Positions 1 to 6,503 of a stretch of 18,688 nt of DNA are shown piece by piece; position 1 is the first letter of the stretch; every line of letters starts with the position of its first letter. The notes under the pieces were generated by a model that did not search any database, was not told where the DNA came from, and saw nothing but the letters and a program-made list of their open reading frames with translations. The DNA lies in contig JBBDXA010000183.1 in NCBI GenBank assembly GCA_040902585.1, forward strand, positions 1 to 18,688, in the 5' to 3' direction. The translations under genes and the position numbers were made by a program. The DNA comes from JBBDXA01 sp040902585 (GTDB taxonomy: Bacteria; Planctomycetota; Phycisphaerae; Phycisphaerales; Phycisphaeraceae).

Positions 1-2
1 TG

Positions 3-43
3 GGGGACACTTCTAATGAGTTCGAGAGGGGACATTCTTATTG
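3..43. repeat. Two short imperfect direct repeats, GGGGACA-type
   Basis: GGGGACACTTCTAATG at 3-18 is echoed by GGGGACATTCTTATTG at 28-43 (one-base gap, two substitutions). Nothing in 1-107 reads as a gene. Short GGGGACA-type repeats often occur near IS200/RAYT-type transposase remnants in bacterial genomes, so this could be the edge of a decayed mobile element to the left. That origin is inference; only the two copies are seen. Confidence 0.35.
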
Positions 44-107
44 TGTTACAACATGCAACTCGACCTTGCGAAGGTGCGACGCAATCCGTCGCGGATCGCG
101 TTTACCC

Positions 108-1637
108 ATGACCGAATCGCCGAGACCAACCCGCTTTCCCGCTCCGCGCCGCGGCCATCTGCTGGCCGCGGCGATCATCATGACGCTGCTGGTGATCTAT
201 GGCTCGTTCGTGCCGATGCAGTTCAAGGCAATGCCTTGGGCCGAAGCGGTCAGGCGATTCGAGGACGTGCCCTATCTGAAGCTCGGCATGTACCGCAGGG
301 CGGATTACGTTGCGAATCTGCTGCTCTTCGTGCCGCTGGGCTTTCTCTGGATCGGCGCGGTCGACCTCGATCGAAGAAAGCGCCTCGGCTCAGCGCTGGC
401 GGTGCCCATCATCGCGGGCACGCTCATCGGGCTTGCCGTGGCGATCGAATTCTTCCAACTCTGGTCGCTGCGGCGGACCGTTTCGCAGAACGACATGTAC
501 GCCGAGTCCGCCGGGGCGATCATCGGCATCCTGCTGTGGTTCGTCATCGGGCGATGGCTCTGTTCCCGCGTGCGCGACTTCAATGCGCCATCGCCCGACA
601 CCTCGCCCGTGCGCCGGTTGCTGCAACTCTATGTGCTCGGCTTTCTTGTCTACTGCGCCCAGCCTTTGGACATCACCTTCAGCCCGGAAGAAATCTCGCG
701 CAAGTTTCTCGATACTGTCACGACCAAAGAAGGCATTACCTACGAAGGGAGAATTGTCGAGGCGTCAGCCCAGGGCGTGCGCATCGAACTGAAGCGAGGT
801 GATCGCTGGCTGCCGATACTCGTGACGCAGGACCGCGTTGATTCCATCACAGGTCGGCGAATTCTGCTCCGGCCCTTCGCGCACGGCTTCGGCGGCGTGT
901 TCGATGCCGCCTGGGGGATCGGCAGCGACCTGCTCCTTTTCATCCCCATTGGCATGCTCCTGCGCATCGGCCGCAGCCGCACGCGCACCATTCTTTACGC
1001 CACGATCCTCGCGTTCCTTCTCGCTGCCGGCATCGAGGTGATGCAGATTTTCATCTTCAGCCGGTACGTCGATACCACAGACATTCTCACCAGCGGCCTG
1101 GGCGGCTTCATCGGCGCACTGCTCATCGGCCCACTCTACCTTCAACGGAATTCCTCAACGCGACGAGCCGGTGAAGAGGGCGGCCATCTGGGTGCCGCAC
1201 TTCTCCTGTGCGCCGCCTACTGCATTCCCCTGGCGCTCGTGCTTTGGGCACCCTTCAAGTTTGTTCATTCGTTTGAGCGCTTCATCACCCATCTCGCTGC
1301 CGCCATCGACATTCCATTCAAAGCGTATTACTTCACGAGTGAGTTCAAAGCGCTCAGCTATCTGCTGCGCGGATTCATGCTCTTTCTCCCGGTCGGCGCG
1401 ATGCTGCGCTGGGGCTGGGGCAATGACGAAAGGGATCGAGCGGGTGGGCGGGTGCTGGTCATCACCGTCGCGCTGGTCCTGGGCGTGGGATTTGAAGTCG
1501 GGCAGGCAGCAACCGTCAGGCAGACCGCGGACATCACCGATGTCATGGTCTATCTCGTCGGCGCACTGGCAGGCTGGTGGATGTGGGCCCGGCTGACGCA
1601 GGAACCGACACAAGTGCCGCCACGGGATCAGATCTGA
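108..1637 (+). CDS. VanZ-like integral membrane protein with three VanZ modules
   Basis: This 509-residue polytopic membrane protein holds three tandem VanZ-like units instead of the usual one. Each has a hydrophobic segment ending in an LLLFVPLG-like motif (NLLLFVPLGFL, DLLLFIPIGMLL, FMLFLPVGAML), followed by E-x2-Q-x11-D: E114/Q117/D129, E310/Q313/D325, E463/Q466/D478, with identical internal spacing. Between units one and two lies a soluble beta-rich stretch of about 45 residues (from TTKEGITYEGRIVEA to about DSITGR). VanZ was first known from low-level teicoplanin resistance; most family members have no defined role, so resistance should not be assumed. The ATG at 108 is preferred because an upstream start at 66 only adds 14 Arg-rich residues; no good Shine-Dalgarno site is seen. 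The stop overlaps the convergent acyltransferase gene by 10 nt. Family call firm, function unknown. Confidence 0.85.
   Translation: MTESPRPTRFPAPRRGHLLAAAIIMTLLVIYGSFVPMQFKAMPWAEAVRRFEDVPYLKLGMYRRADYVANLLLFVPLGFLWIGAVDLDRRKRLGSALAVPIIAGTLIGLAVAIEFFQLWSLRRTVSQNDMYAESAGAIIGILLWFVIGRWLCSRVRDFNAPSPDTSPVRRLLQLYVLGFLVYCAQPLDITFSPEEISRKFLDTVTTKEGITYEGRIVEASAQGVRIELKRGDRWLPILVTQDRVDSITGRRILLRPFAHGFGGVFDAAWGIGSDLLLFIPIGMLLRIGRSRTRTILYATILAFLLAAGIEVMQIFIFSRYVDTTDILTSGLGGFIGALLIGPLYLQRNSSTRRAGEEGGHLGAALLLCAAYCIPLALVLWAPFKFVHSFERFITHLAAAIDIPFKAYYFTSEFKALSYLLRGFMLFLPVGAMLRWGWGNDERDRAGGRVLVITVALVLGVGFEVGQAATVRQTADITDVMVYLVGALAGWWMWARLTQEPTQVPPRDQI
1628..1637. other. Tail-to-tail overlap of two genes inside a 10-bp palindrome
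   Basis: TCAGATCTGA is a perfect palindrome. Read on the plus strand it ends in the TGA stop of the VanZ-like gene; read on the minus strand it ends in the TGA stop of the acyltransferase gene. The two convergent genes therefore overlap by exactly these 10 bases. Confidence 0.9.
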
Positions 1638-2935
1638 ACTTCCGGCACATTTGCATTGGTGCGCGTTCGCCGCCTGCTCCACTTCATCAGCGGGCGCTCG
1701 ATGAATACAAACGAGATCATCGCGACGATCAGCGCCATGGCCAGGCCTGTCAGGCCGAAGAAGATCCAATGCTCTTGGACCGGCATATTGGCCTTGGTCA
1801 TGAGCCGGTTCAGGAACGAGAGGCAGGGCAGGTGATAGACGTAGAGGCCGTACGAGATGATGCCGATCGAACGCAGAGGTCTGAACTGAAGCAACTTCGT
1901 CGTGAGGGTCGCGCGGGGGGCGGTGATGATGAGGATTGCGACAAGCAGCGGTACATAGGGGAAGTTGTATCGGCCGAGCATCGCATCATCTCTGAACAGG
2001 TTGCCGACGACGCCTGCGCCGCTGGGAATGCGCCACTGTGCATCCTGGGCGGGAATGCCGAGGATGATGACGATGCCCGCCAGCGCCAGCCAGAAGAATA
2101 GATCGTTCAGCAGCCTCCGCTGACTAGCGCCCGTGTCGTCCGGCTTCATCGTCACCGCGAAGACGAGTGCTGCCAGCATGCCCAGCAGGAAGTGCGGAAG
2201 ATACGCCAGCAACGAGTGACTCAGCACGAGGTGACCTTCAAGCGGATGAAATGTCTTCATCACAAAAAGGTGCGCGACGAAGGCACCGACGATGCCCAGG
2301 ATGAGCAACATCCCCGTTGCAAGCCGGTTCTTCACCAGCGGCATGAGCAACAACATCAGCACCGCGAACACGATGTAAAACTGGGCCTGCACTGCGATCG
2401 TCCAGAACGGATCGTTGATGCTGTAGAACGTCGCTTCGCTCAGGTTGTGGATGAACAGGGCGTGCATGACCACATCGCCCACGCCTTCGCCGCCGCCCAG
2501 CGCGACGAGTGCGAACAGGCAGACGTAGTAGGCCGGCACGATGCGTCCGATGCGGCGGAGTGCGAAACCGCCCGCCCAGCGCAGGCTGGGAGCACCATTC
2601 CGAAAGGGTGGTGCTGAGGACGTACGTTTATTAGGAGCGCCCGATGACGCCACAGCGTCTGATGGCGGCGCAGGTGTTCGTTCGCCCTTAGCACCACCCT
2701 GTCGGGATGGTGCTCCCGATCCGCGATCCACCCAGAACGGCAGGCTGAGCAGAAAGCCCGAGAGCATGAAAAACAGACACACGCCGGTGTTACCGTTCTG
2801 AAGAAGGAGCTTGATATCAAAAGGACCGGCCGCGCCGCTCAGGTTAGTCTGCTGCTGAAGGTGAACGCCAAAGACCGCCAGGCACGCAATCGCGCGCAGT
2901 CCATCGAGTCCCGCGATGTGGCGAGTTGAAGACAT
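1628..2935 (-). CDS. Acyltransferase-3 (OafA/YrhL-like) membrane protein with a translated repeat insertion
   Basis: This 435-residue multi-span protein belongs to the acyltransferase-3 family, which moves acyl groups onto surface sugars, LPS or peptidoglycan. Family marks in order: LDGLRAIA at 10-17 with H25, FFMLSGFLL at 55-63, FALRRIGRIVPAYY at 124-137, FWTIAVQAQFY at 177-187, then repeated hydrophobic segments to a Lys/Arg-rich C-terminus. Two things are odd. Residues 73-116, a Gly/Pro/Ser/Arg-rich loop, are encoded by a 130-bp inverted repeat (2588-2717). At the usual W-S-V-E-x-Q-F-Y motif the Glu is Gln (Q183). The start lies 6 nt after the stop of the PagL-like gene and lacks a clear Shine-Dalgarno, so translational coupling is likely. 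Together they suggest envelope lipid or LPS modification; the acceptor is unknown. Confidence 0.85.
   Translation of the reverse strand: MSSTRHIAGLDGLRAIACLAVFGVHLQQQTNLSGAAGPFDIKLLLQNGNTGVCLFFMLSGFLLSLPFWVDRGSGAPSRQGGAKGERTPAPPSDAVASSGAPNKRTSSAPPFRNGAPSLRWAGGFALRRIGRIVPAYYVCLFALVALGGGEGVGDVVMHALFIHNLSEATFYSINDPFWTIAVQAQFYIVFAVLMLLLMPLVKNRLATGMLLILGIVGAFVAHLFVMKTFHPLEGHLVLSHSLLAYLPHFLLGMLAALVFAVTMKPDDTGASQRRLLNDLFFWLALAGIVIILGIPAQDAQWRIPSGAGVVGNLFRDDAMLGRYNFPYVPLLVAILIITAPRATLTTKLLQFRPLRSIGIISYGLYVYHLPCLSFLNRLMTKANMPVQEHWIFFGLTGLAMALIVAMISFVFIERPLMKWSRRRTRTNANVPEVQI
2588..2717. repeat. REPIN-like paired inverted repeat, copy A, inside the acyltransferase gene
   Basis: The 30-bp arms 2588-2617 and 2688-2717 are inverted copies matching at 27 of 30 positions. 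Each arm is itself an imperfect palindrome: AGCACCATCC pairs with GGGTGGTGCT around a 5-nt loop, with one G-T wobble. The 70-bp interior holds a small hairpin, GACGC (2646-2650) and GCGTC (2655-2659) around CACA. The same arm is found in copy B at 5132-5210. The element has no stop in the acyltransferase frame and supplies residues 73-116. Two REP-like palindromes in opposite orientation is the REPIN architecture; assignment to a RAYT-mobilised family is inference, since no RAYT gene is in the window. Confidence 0.85.
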
Positions 2936-2941
2936 GGCGTA

Positions 2942-3511
2942 TCAAAATGTGAAGGCTATGCCAGCGTAGATCATCACGCCATCGTAACCGGGGTTGCTGC
3001 TTCGGCCTTCCTTCGCCGCGTTGCTGACATGGTGCCAGCGCACGCCAGCCATGAGGCGACAGGTGTCAAAACAGCGATAGGTGAAACCGATGCCGGCCTG
3101 CGGCGTGAAGTTCTGTCGCGTGCCGCCAAGCGGAAACGCATCGTCAAACCAGATCATCCCCGCGCCGCCCTCGGTGTACACGCTCCAATCGTCGCCGCGC
3201 CAGAAGTGCCAGCGCACGAGCACGTCAAAGCCGTAGGTCAGACCATCGGAAACGCCCGGCTCGGTCGCATCGGTGTAGCCGAGTACGCCTTCAAGGTTGA
3301 GCGACACACCGTCCCACAGAAAATAGCCGACGCCGACATGAGTCAGAAGGATGTCGCCCTTGTCGCGAATGCTGAAAGTAGCCGAGGCGTACGCGGAGCC
3401 TGTCCATTGTCCCTGCGCGAAGGGATCGGCACTGGCGGGTGCCACCGCCTCCTGTCCGCAGGCAGCGCGGGTGAAGGCAAGGCTCAAGCTCAGCAGCAGG
3501 AAGATTCGCAT
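2942..3511 (-). CDS. Outer-membrane beta-barrel protein, PagL-like (acyloxyacyl hydrolase family)
   Basis: This 189-residue protein starts with a signal peptide (hydrophobic MRIFLLLSLSLAFTRA, cleavage likely near residues 18-20). Alternating short aromatic/hydrophobic strands follow and the chain ends in AGIAFTF, the terminal Phe typical of outer-membrane barrels. Near the C-terminus H161-x-S163-N-A followed by N173-P-G matches the active-site region of PagL lipid A 3-O-deacylases, which use a His-Ser pair; the third residue of the PagL triad, a Glu about 12 residues after Ser, is not present at that spacing. Length suits the family. It is the first gene of a two-gene unit with the acyltransferase. 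Barrel location is well supported, deacylase activity plausible. The Cys at 18 lacks a good lipobox (RAAC), so a lipoprotein is unlikely. Confidence 0.7.
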   Translation of the reverse strand: MRIFLLLSLSLAFTRAACGQEAVAPASADPFAQGQWTGSAYASATFSIRDKGDILLTHVGVGYFLWDGVSLNLEGVLGYTDATEPGVSDGLTYGFDVLVRWHFWRGDDWSVYTEGGAGMIWFDDAFPLGGTRQNFTPQAGIGFTYRCFDTCRLMAGVRWHHVSNAAKEGRSSNPGYDGVMIYAGIAFTF

Positions 3512-3692
3512 GAGAATTGACAGGACAACAGGTTAAATGGATCGCCTCAGCGGACGCATGATAGTGGCCCATCGCCTCCGCACAATCGTCGGCAAGGACA
3601 GCGAACAACGATCATCGACAGGTTCTCCACGCACGATGAAACGTCATGATCCGCATCGGCACGAAGGGCCACAATCTGGGAAGATGCAGGGC

Positions 3693-5114
3693 ATGAGCAC
3701 CGTCCGATCCCGAGCCCCGTTTGAGCCCTCCCGCGCCGACCTGGCCAAACTCTTCGACAAGATTCCGCCTCACGCCATCGAGTCGGAGGCGGCTCTGATC
3801 GGCGCGATGATCCTCGACAGCCGCGTCATCGGCGATGTCATCGAAATCATCAAGAGTCCCGATGACTTCTACCAGGAGAAGCACGGGCTGATCTTCAGCG
3901 CTCTCGTGCATCTCTACGATCATCACGAGAAACTCGACATCGTTCAGATCAAGCAGCGCCTCGAAGATCAAGGCCATCTGGACAACTGCGGCGGCGTTCC
4001 TTATCTCATCGAACTGGGCCAGTCCGTGCCTGATCCGACCAACGCGCCGTACTACGCGAGGATCGTGCGCGACAAGTCCGTGCTTCGGCAACTGATCGAC
4101 GCGACCGGCCGTATCCTTTATGACGCCTACACCAGTCGCGAGCCGGTGCAGAACCTGCTCGACGGCGCGGAGAAGGAGATCTTCAAAATCGCTGAGTCGC
4201 CCGGTGGCGCGGACATGGCCACGCTTGAGCAACTCGTTCACGAGACGTATCAGAAGCTCGAAGCCCAGGAAGGCCGGCACATCACGGGGCTCGCCTCGGG
4301 CTTTTTCGATCTGGATGAATTGACCGCGGGCCTTCAGCCGGGCGAACTCATCATCCTCGCGGCGCGGCCTTCGATGGGAAAAACGGCATTCGCGTTGAAC
4401 GTCGCCGAACACGTGGGCGTGAGCGACAAGCAGTCGGTGGCGGTGTTCAGCCTGGAAATGAGTCGCCAGCAGCTCGCGCAGCGACTGCTGTGTTCGCGGT
4501 CGGGCGTCGATGCCCAGCGCGTTCGCCGGAATATGCTCAGGGCTGACGACTGGCCTCGCCTGCATCAGGCCATGGGTGAGCTTTCCGATGCCCCGTTCTT
4601 TATAGACGACACGCCGGGCCTCACGCTGCTCCAGCTTCGCGCCAAGGCGAGGCGGATGGCGGCTCGCTACGACATCAAGCTCATCATCATCGACTACCTC
4701 CAGCTCATGAGCGCGCCCGGCAGCGAGTCGCGCCAGCAGGAAGTCTCTGAACTCTCTCGCGGCATCAAGGCGATGGCACGCGATCTCTCCGTACCCGTGG
4801 TCTGCCTCAGTCAGCTCAACCGCGCTTCGGAAGGGCGCGAAGGGCATCGCCCGCGCATGAGCGACCTGCGCGAATCAGGCTCGATCGAACAGGATGCGGA
4901 CGTGGTGCTCATGCTGCATCGCGAAGAGTATTACCACGTGAACGATCCGGACTGGGCCAATGAGAATCCGGCGAAGCAGGGCCTGGCGGAGATCATCATT
5001 GCCAAGCAGCGTAACGGGCCGACGGGCGTGGTGGAGCTGCGCTTCGACGGGGCGACGACGCGGTTCCAGAACCTGGCGCACTCAGGCGGCGGCGGGCCGG
5101 ACTTCGGGATGTAA
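3693..5114 (+). CDS. dnaB: Replicative DNA helicase DnaB
   Basis: This 473-residue protein is the hexameric helicase that unwinds DNA ahead of the replication fork. The N-terminal helical domain begins near residue 20 (KIPPHAIESEAALIGAMIL). The RecA-like domain has the Walker A motif RPSMGKT at 225-231 (K230) and Walker B LIIIDY with D334. Also seen are SQLNR, the DLRESGSIEQDADVV motif and KQRNGPTGVVEL, which carries the likely arginine finger. There is no intein. An open frame extends upstream to 3537, but the ATG at 3693 gives the family's usual length and N-terminus and has GGGAAG 9 nt upstream; an ATG at 3684 is the nearest alternative. It is divergent from the PagL-like gene. The 181 bases between the two starts hold no further gene and no convincing promoter. 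Confidence 0.96.
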   Translation: MSTVRSRAPFEPSRADLAKLFDKIPPHAIESEAALIGAMILDSRVIGDVIEIIKSPDDFYQEKHGLIFSALVHLYDHHEKLDIVQIKQRLEDQGHLDNCGGVPYLIELGQSVPDPTNAPYYARIVRDKSVLRQLIDATGRILYDAYTSREPVQNLLDGAEKEIFKIAESPGGADMATLEQLVHETYQKLEAQEGRHITGLASGFFDLDELTAGLQPGELIILAARPSMGKTAFALNVAEHVGVSDKQSVAVFSLEMSRQQLAQRLLCSRSGVDAQRVRRNMLRADDWPRLHQAMGELSDAPFFIDDTPGLTLLQLRAKARRMAARYDIKLIIIDYLQLMSAPGSESRQQEVSELSRGIKAMARDLSVPVVCLSQLNRASEGREGHRPRMSDLRESGSIEQDADVVLMLHREEYYHVNDPDWANENPAKQGLAEIIIAKQRNGPTGVVELRFDGATTRFQNLAHSGGGGPDFGM

Positions 5115-5131
5115 GAACGCGGTGAGAAGGT

Positions 5132-5210
5132 TGGAGCACCATCCCGGCAGGGTGGTGCCTGCTTGTGCCTATGCAGCCCTCAAGCACCGCCCTGCCGGGA
5201 CGGTGCTCCA
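5132..5210. repeat. REPIN-like paired inverted repeat, copy B, between dnaB and the nucleotidase gene
   Basis: Arms 5132-5161 and 5181-5210 are inverted copies identical at 27 of 30 positions, with a 19-bp spacer. The left arm matches the arm of copy A at 25 of 27 core positions (core begins GGAGCACCATCCCG and ends GGGTGGTGC). It lies 17 nt after the dnaB stop and 48 nt before the next start. In RNA the arms could pair with each other into one long hairpin or fold as two separate hairpins. No T-run follows, so it is not a classical terminator, though it could stabilise the dnaB transcript end. Confidence 0.85.
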
Positions 5211-5245
5211 GTTCATCACCTTTCGCATCCCATTCTCATTCCCGC

Positions 5246-5251
5246 TATCGT
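5246..5251 (+). promoter_or_regulatory. Candidate -10 box (TATCGT) placed for a leaderless nucleotidase mRNA
   Basis: TATCGT is followed by exactly 7 nt and then the ATG at 5259, so a transcript starting at the usual distance would begin at or beside the start codon. No Shine-Dalgarno sequence is present. The same arrangement recurs at 14239 and, with TAGAAT, at 7681 and 8999. No good -35 is visible. Confidence 0.4.
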
Positions 5252-5258
5252 TCGCCGC

Positions 5259-6248
5259 ATGAGCATTGATTGTCAGCGTGAACTCCAGGTCGGGCTCGAC
5301 GCCGTCAGCCGGGCGATGGCGGTGTGTCAGCGTGTGCGATCGCATCTCATCACGTCCGACACACTCACCAAGAAGGATCGCAGCCCGGTGACCGTCGCCG
5401 ACTTCGCGTCGCAGGCGATCGTGTGTGCCGCGCTGGCCGAGGCGTTGCCTGATGACTTGATCGTCGGCGAAGAAGCGTCAGGCACGCTGCGACAGCCCGA
5501 GCAGGCGACGATCAGCGAAGCGGTCGTGAATCACGTGCGCTCGGCACTACCTCAGGCCGACGAAGCGACAACACTCGGATGGATCGATCGCGGCGCTGCC
5601 GATGGTTCGACCGATCGCTACTGGACGCTCGATCCGATCGACGGCACCAAGGGCTTTCTCCGCGGCGAGCAGTACGCGGTCGCGCTGGCACTGCTGATCA
5701 ACAAGCGTGTGGTGCTGGGCATTCTCGGCTGCCCGAATCTGGTCACGGCTCATGGCACTGGCGCGATCCTCTATGCCGTGCGCGGGCAGGGCACGTGGTT
5801 GATCGAAAACACCGCGACGAAATCTTCGCCCGTTCAGGTCACATCTCGTGGCGACGTCGCGCCATCCAACGTTCGCTTCTGCGAATCCGTCGAGTCGGGC
5901 CATTCCGATCAGGACACCTCGCAGCAAATCGCTGCGCTCCTGGGCATCACCGCGCCGCCCCTGCGGATGGACAGTCAGGTGAAGTACGGTGCGGTTGCGC
6001 TCGCGAAGGCTCACATTTATCTTCGCCTGCCGACGAGGTCGGACTACCGCGAGATGGTCTGGGACCACGCGGCGGGATCGATCGTGCTTGAGGAAGCAGG
6101 GGGCACGGTCAGTGACGCGTCCGGCCTTCCGCTGGACTTTGCCCATGGGCGTCAGTTGGAGGCAAATCGCGGCATCGTCGCGACGCATGGGGTAAACCAT
6201 GATCGCGTGATCCAAGCCATCAGGGCAGCCGGGGTGAACGCATCCTGA
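5259..6248 (+). CDS. 3'(2'),5'-bisphosphate nucleotidase, HAL2/SAL1-type
   Basis: This 329-residue soluble metal-dependent phosphatase of the inositol monophosphatase superfamily would hydrolyse 3'-phosphoadenosine 5'-phosphate, a by-product of sulfate activation and sulfo-transfer, to AMP. The metal motif is complete: D48 in SPVTVADFASQ, E71-E72 in IVGEE, D125-P-I-D128-G-T and W268-D269-H. Wider motifs (KGFLRGEQYAVALAL, ILGCPNL, SQVKYGAVA, WDHAAGSIVLEEAGG) resemble yeast HAL2 and plant SAL1 more than short enterobacterial CysQ. The ATG at 5259 is chosen because upstream in-frame codons lie in the palindromic repeat and translate to repeat-type peptide. It follows dnaB on the same strand but probably has its own promoter. 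No sulfate-assimilation gene is nearby, so the substrate rests on family similarity. Confidence 0.9.
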   Translation: MSIDCQRELQVGLDAVSRAMAVCQRVRSHLITSDTLTKKDRSPVTVADFASQAIVCAALAEALPDDLIVGEEASGTLRQPEQATISEAVVNHVRSALPQADEATTLGWIDRGAADGSTDRYWTLDPIDGTKGFLRGEQYAVALALLINKRVVLGILGCPNLVTAHGTGAILYAVRGQGTWLIENTATKSSPVQVTSRGDVAPSNVRFCESVESGHSDQDTSQQIAALLGITAPPLRMDSQVKYGAVALAKAHIYLRLPTRSDYREMVWDHAAGSIVLEEAGGTVSDASGLPLDFAHGRQLEANRGIVATHGVNHDRVIQAIRAAGVNAS

Positions 6249-6503
6249 GATTGTGACCTATCCGCTTGTCAGTCAATCAATTACCGTTTTCACGAGTTCA
6301 TAGGAAACCGCTCAGGCTTCCGGTGACTCTTAGAGACCGGACAGACGGGAGCTTGTCTCTTCGTTGGCTGGTGCCTAAGTTTCAGGGCCATGGAAAGCCC
6401 TTGGTCAAAGACGGCTCGGCTCTCGTGGTCACTGCCCGATGCAGACATGGAAGTCAGCCGCGGTTGGGGACTTCATCACAGAGTAACCCTTGGAGTAGAC
6501 GCT
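6249..6503 (+). promoter_or_regulatory. 255-nt leader region upstream of the peroxidase gene
   Basis: This gap holds no convincing gene. One hairpin is visible: AGAGAC at 6332-6337 pairs perfectly with GTCTCT at 6355-6360 around a 17-nt loop. It is not followed by a T-run. The peroxidase reading frame stays open upstream to an ATG at 6390, but the encoded residues look non-coding. I do not recognise a riboswitch family here; a regulatory role is only suggested by length and the hairpin. Confidence 0.25.
6492..6495 (+). promoter_or_regulatory. Ribosome binding site GGAG fixing the peroxidase start
   Basis: GGAG lies 8 nt before the ATG at 6504. It selects that start over the in-frame ATG at 6390, and the protein then begins directly with a signal peptide. 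Confidence 0.75.

Noticed and set aside
108..1637. Teicoplanin resistance gene
   Set aside because: Only the VanZ fold is supported; no other glycopeptide resistance gene is nearby and most VanZ-like proteins have no resistance role.
3517..3522. TTGACA as a -35 box for dnaB
   Set aside because: No -10-like hexamer occurs 16-18 nt downstream; the nearest TA-rich word, TTAAAT, is only 10 nt away.
3537..3692. 52-residue N-terminal extension of DnaB
   Set aside because: The extension is basic and unlike DnaB N-termini; the ATG at 3693 gives the usual length and has a Shine-Dalgarno-like GGGAAG.
3612..4847. 411-codon open frame on the minus strand across dnaB
   Set aside because: It lies antisense to a clear DnaB coding region; long antisense frames are expected in GC-rich codon usage and its peptide has no domain-like motif.
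5132..5210. Rho-independent terminator for dnaB
   Set aside because: The stem potential is strong but no T-run follows either arm, and the same sequence occurs inside a coding region, so it is a repeat element first.
5163..5258. Upstream extension of the nucleotidase gene
   Set aside because: These codons fall in the palindromic repeat and the following non-coding gap; the peptide resembles the repeat translation, not a protein N-terminus.
6390..6503. Upstream in-frame ATG for the peroxidase
   Set aside because: It would place a hydrophilic 38-residue stretch before the signal peptide, and a GGAG site marks the ATG at 6504.
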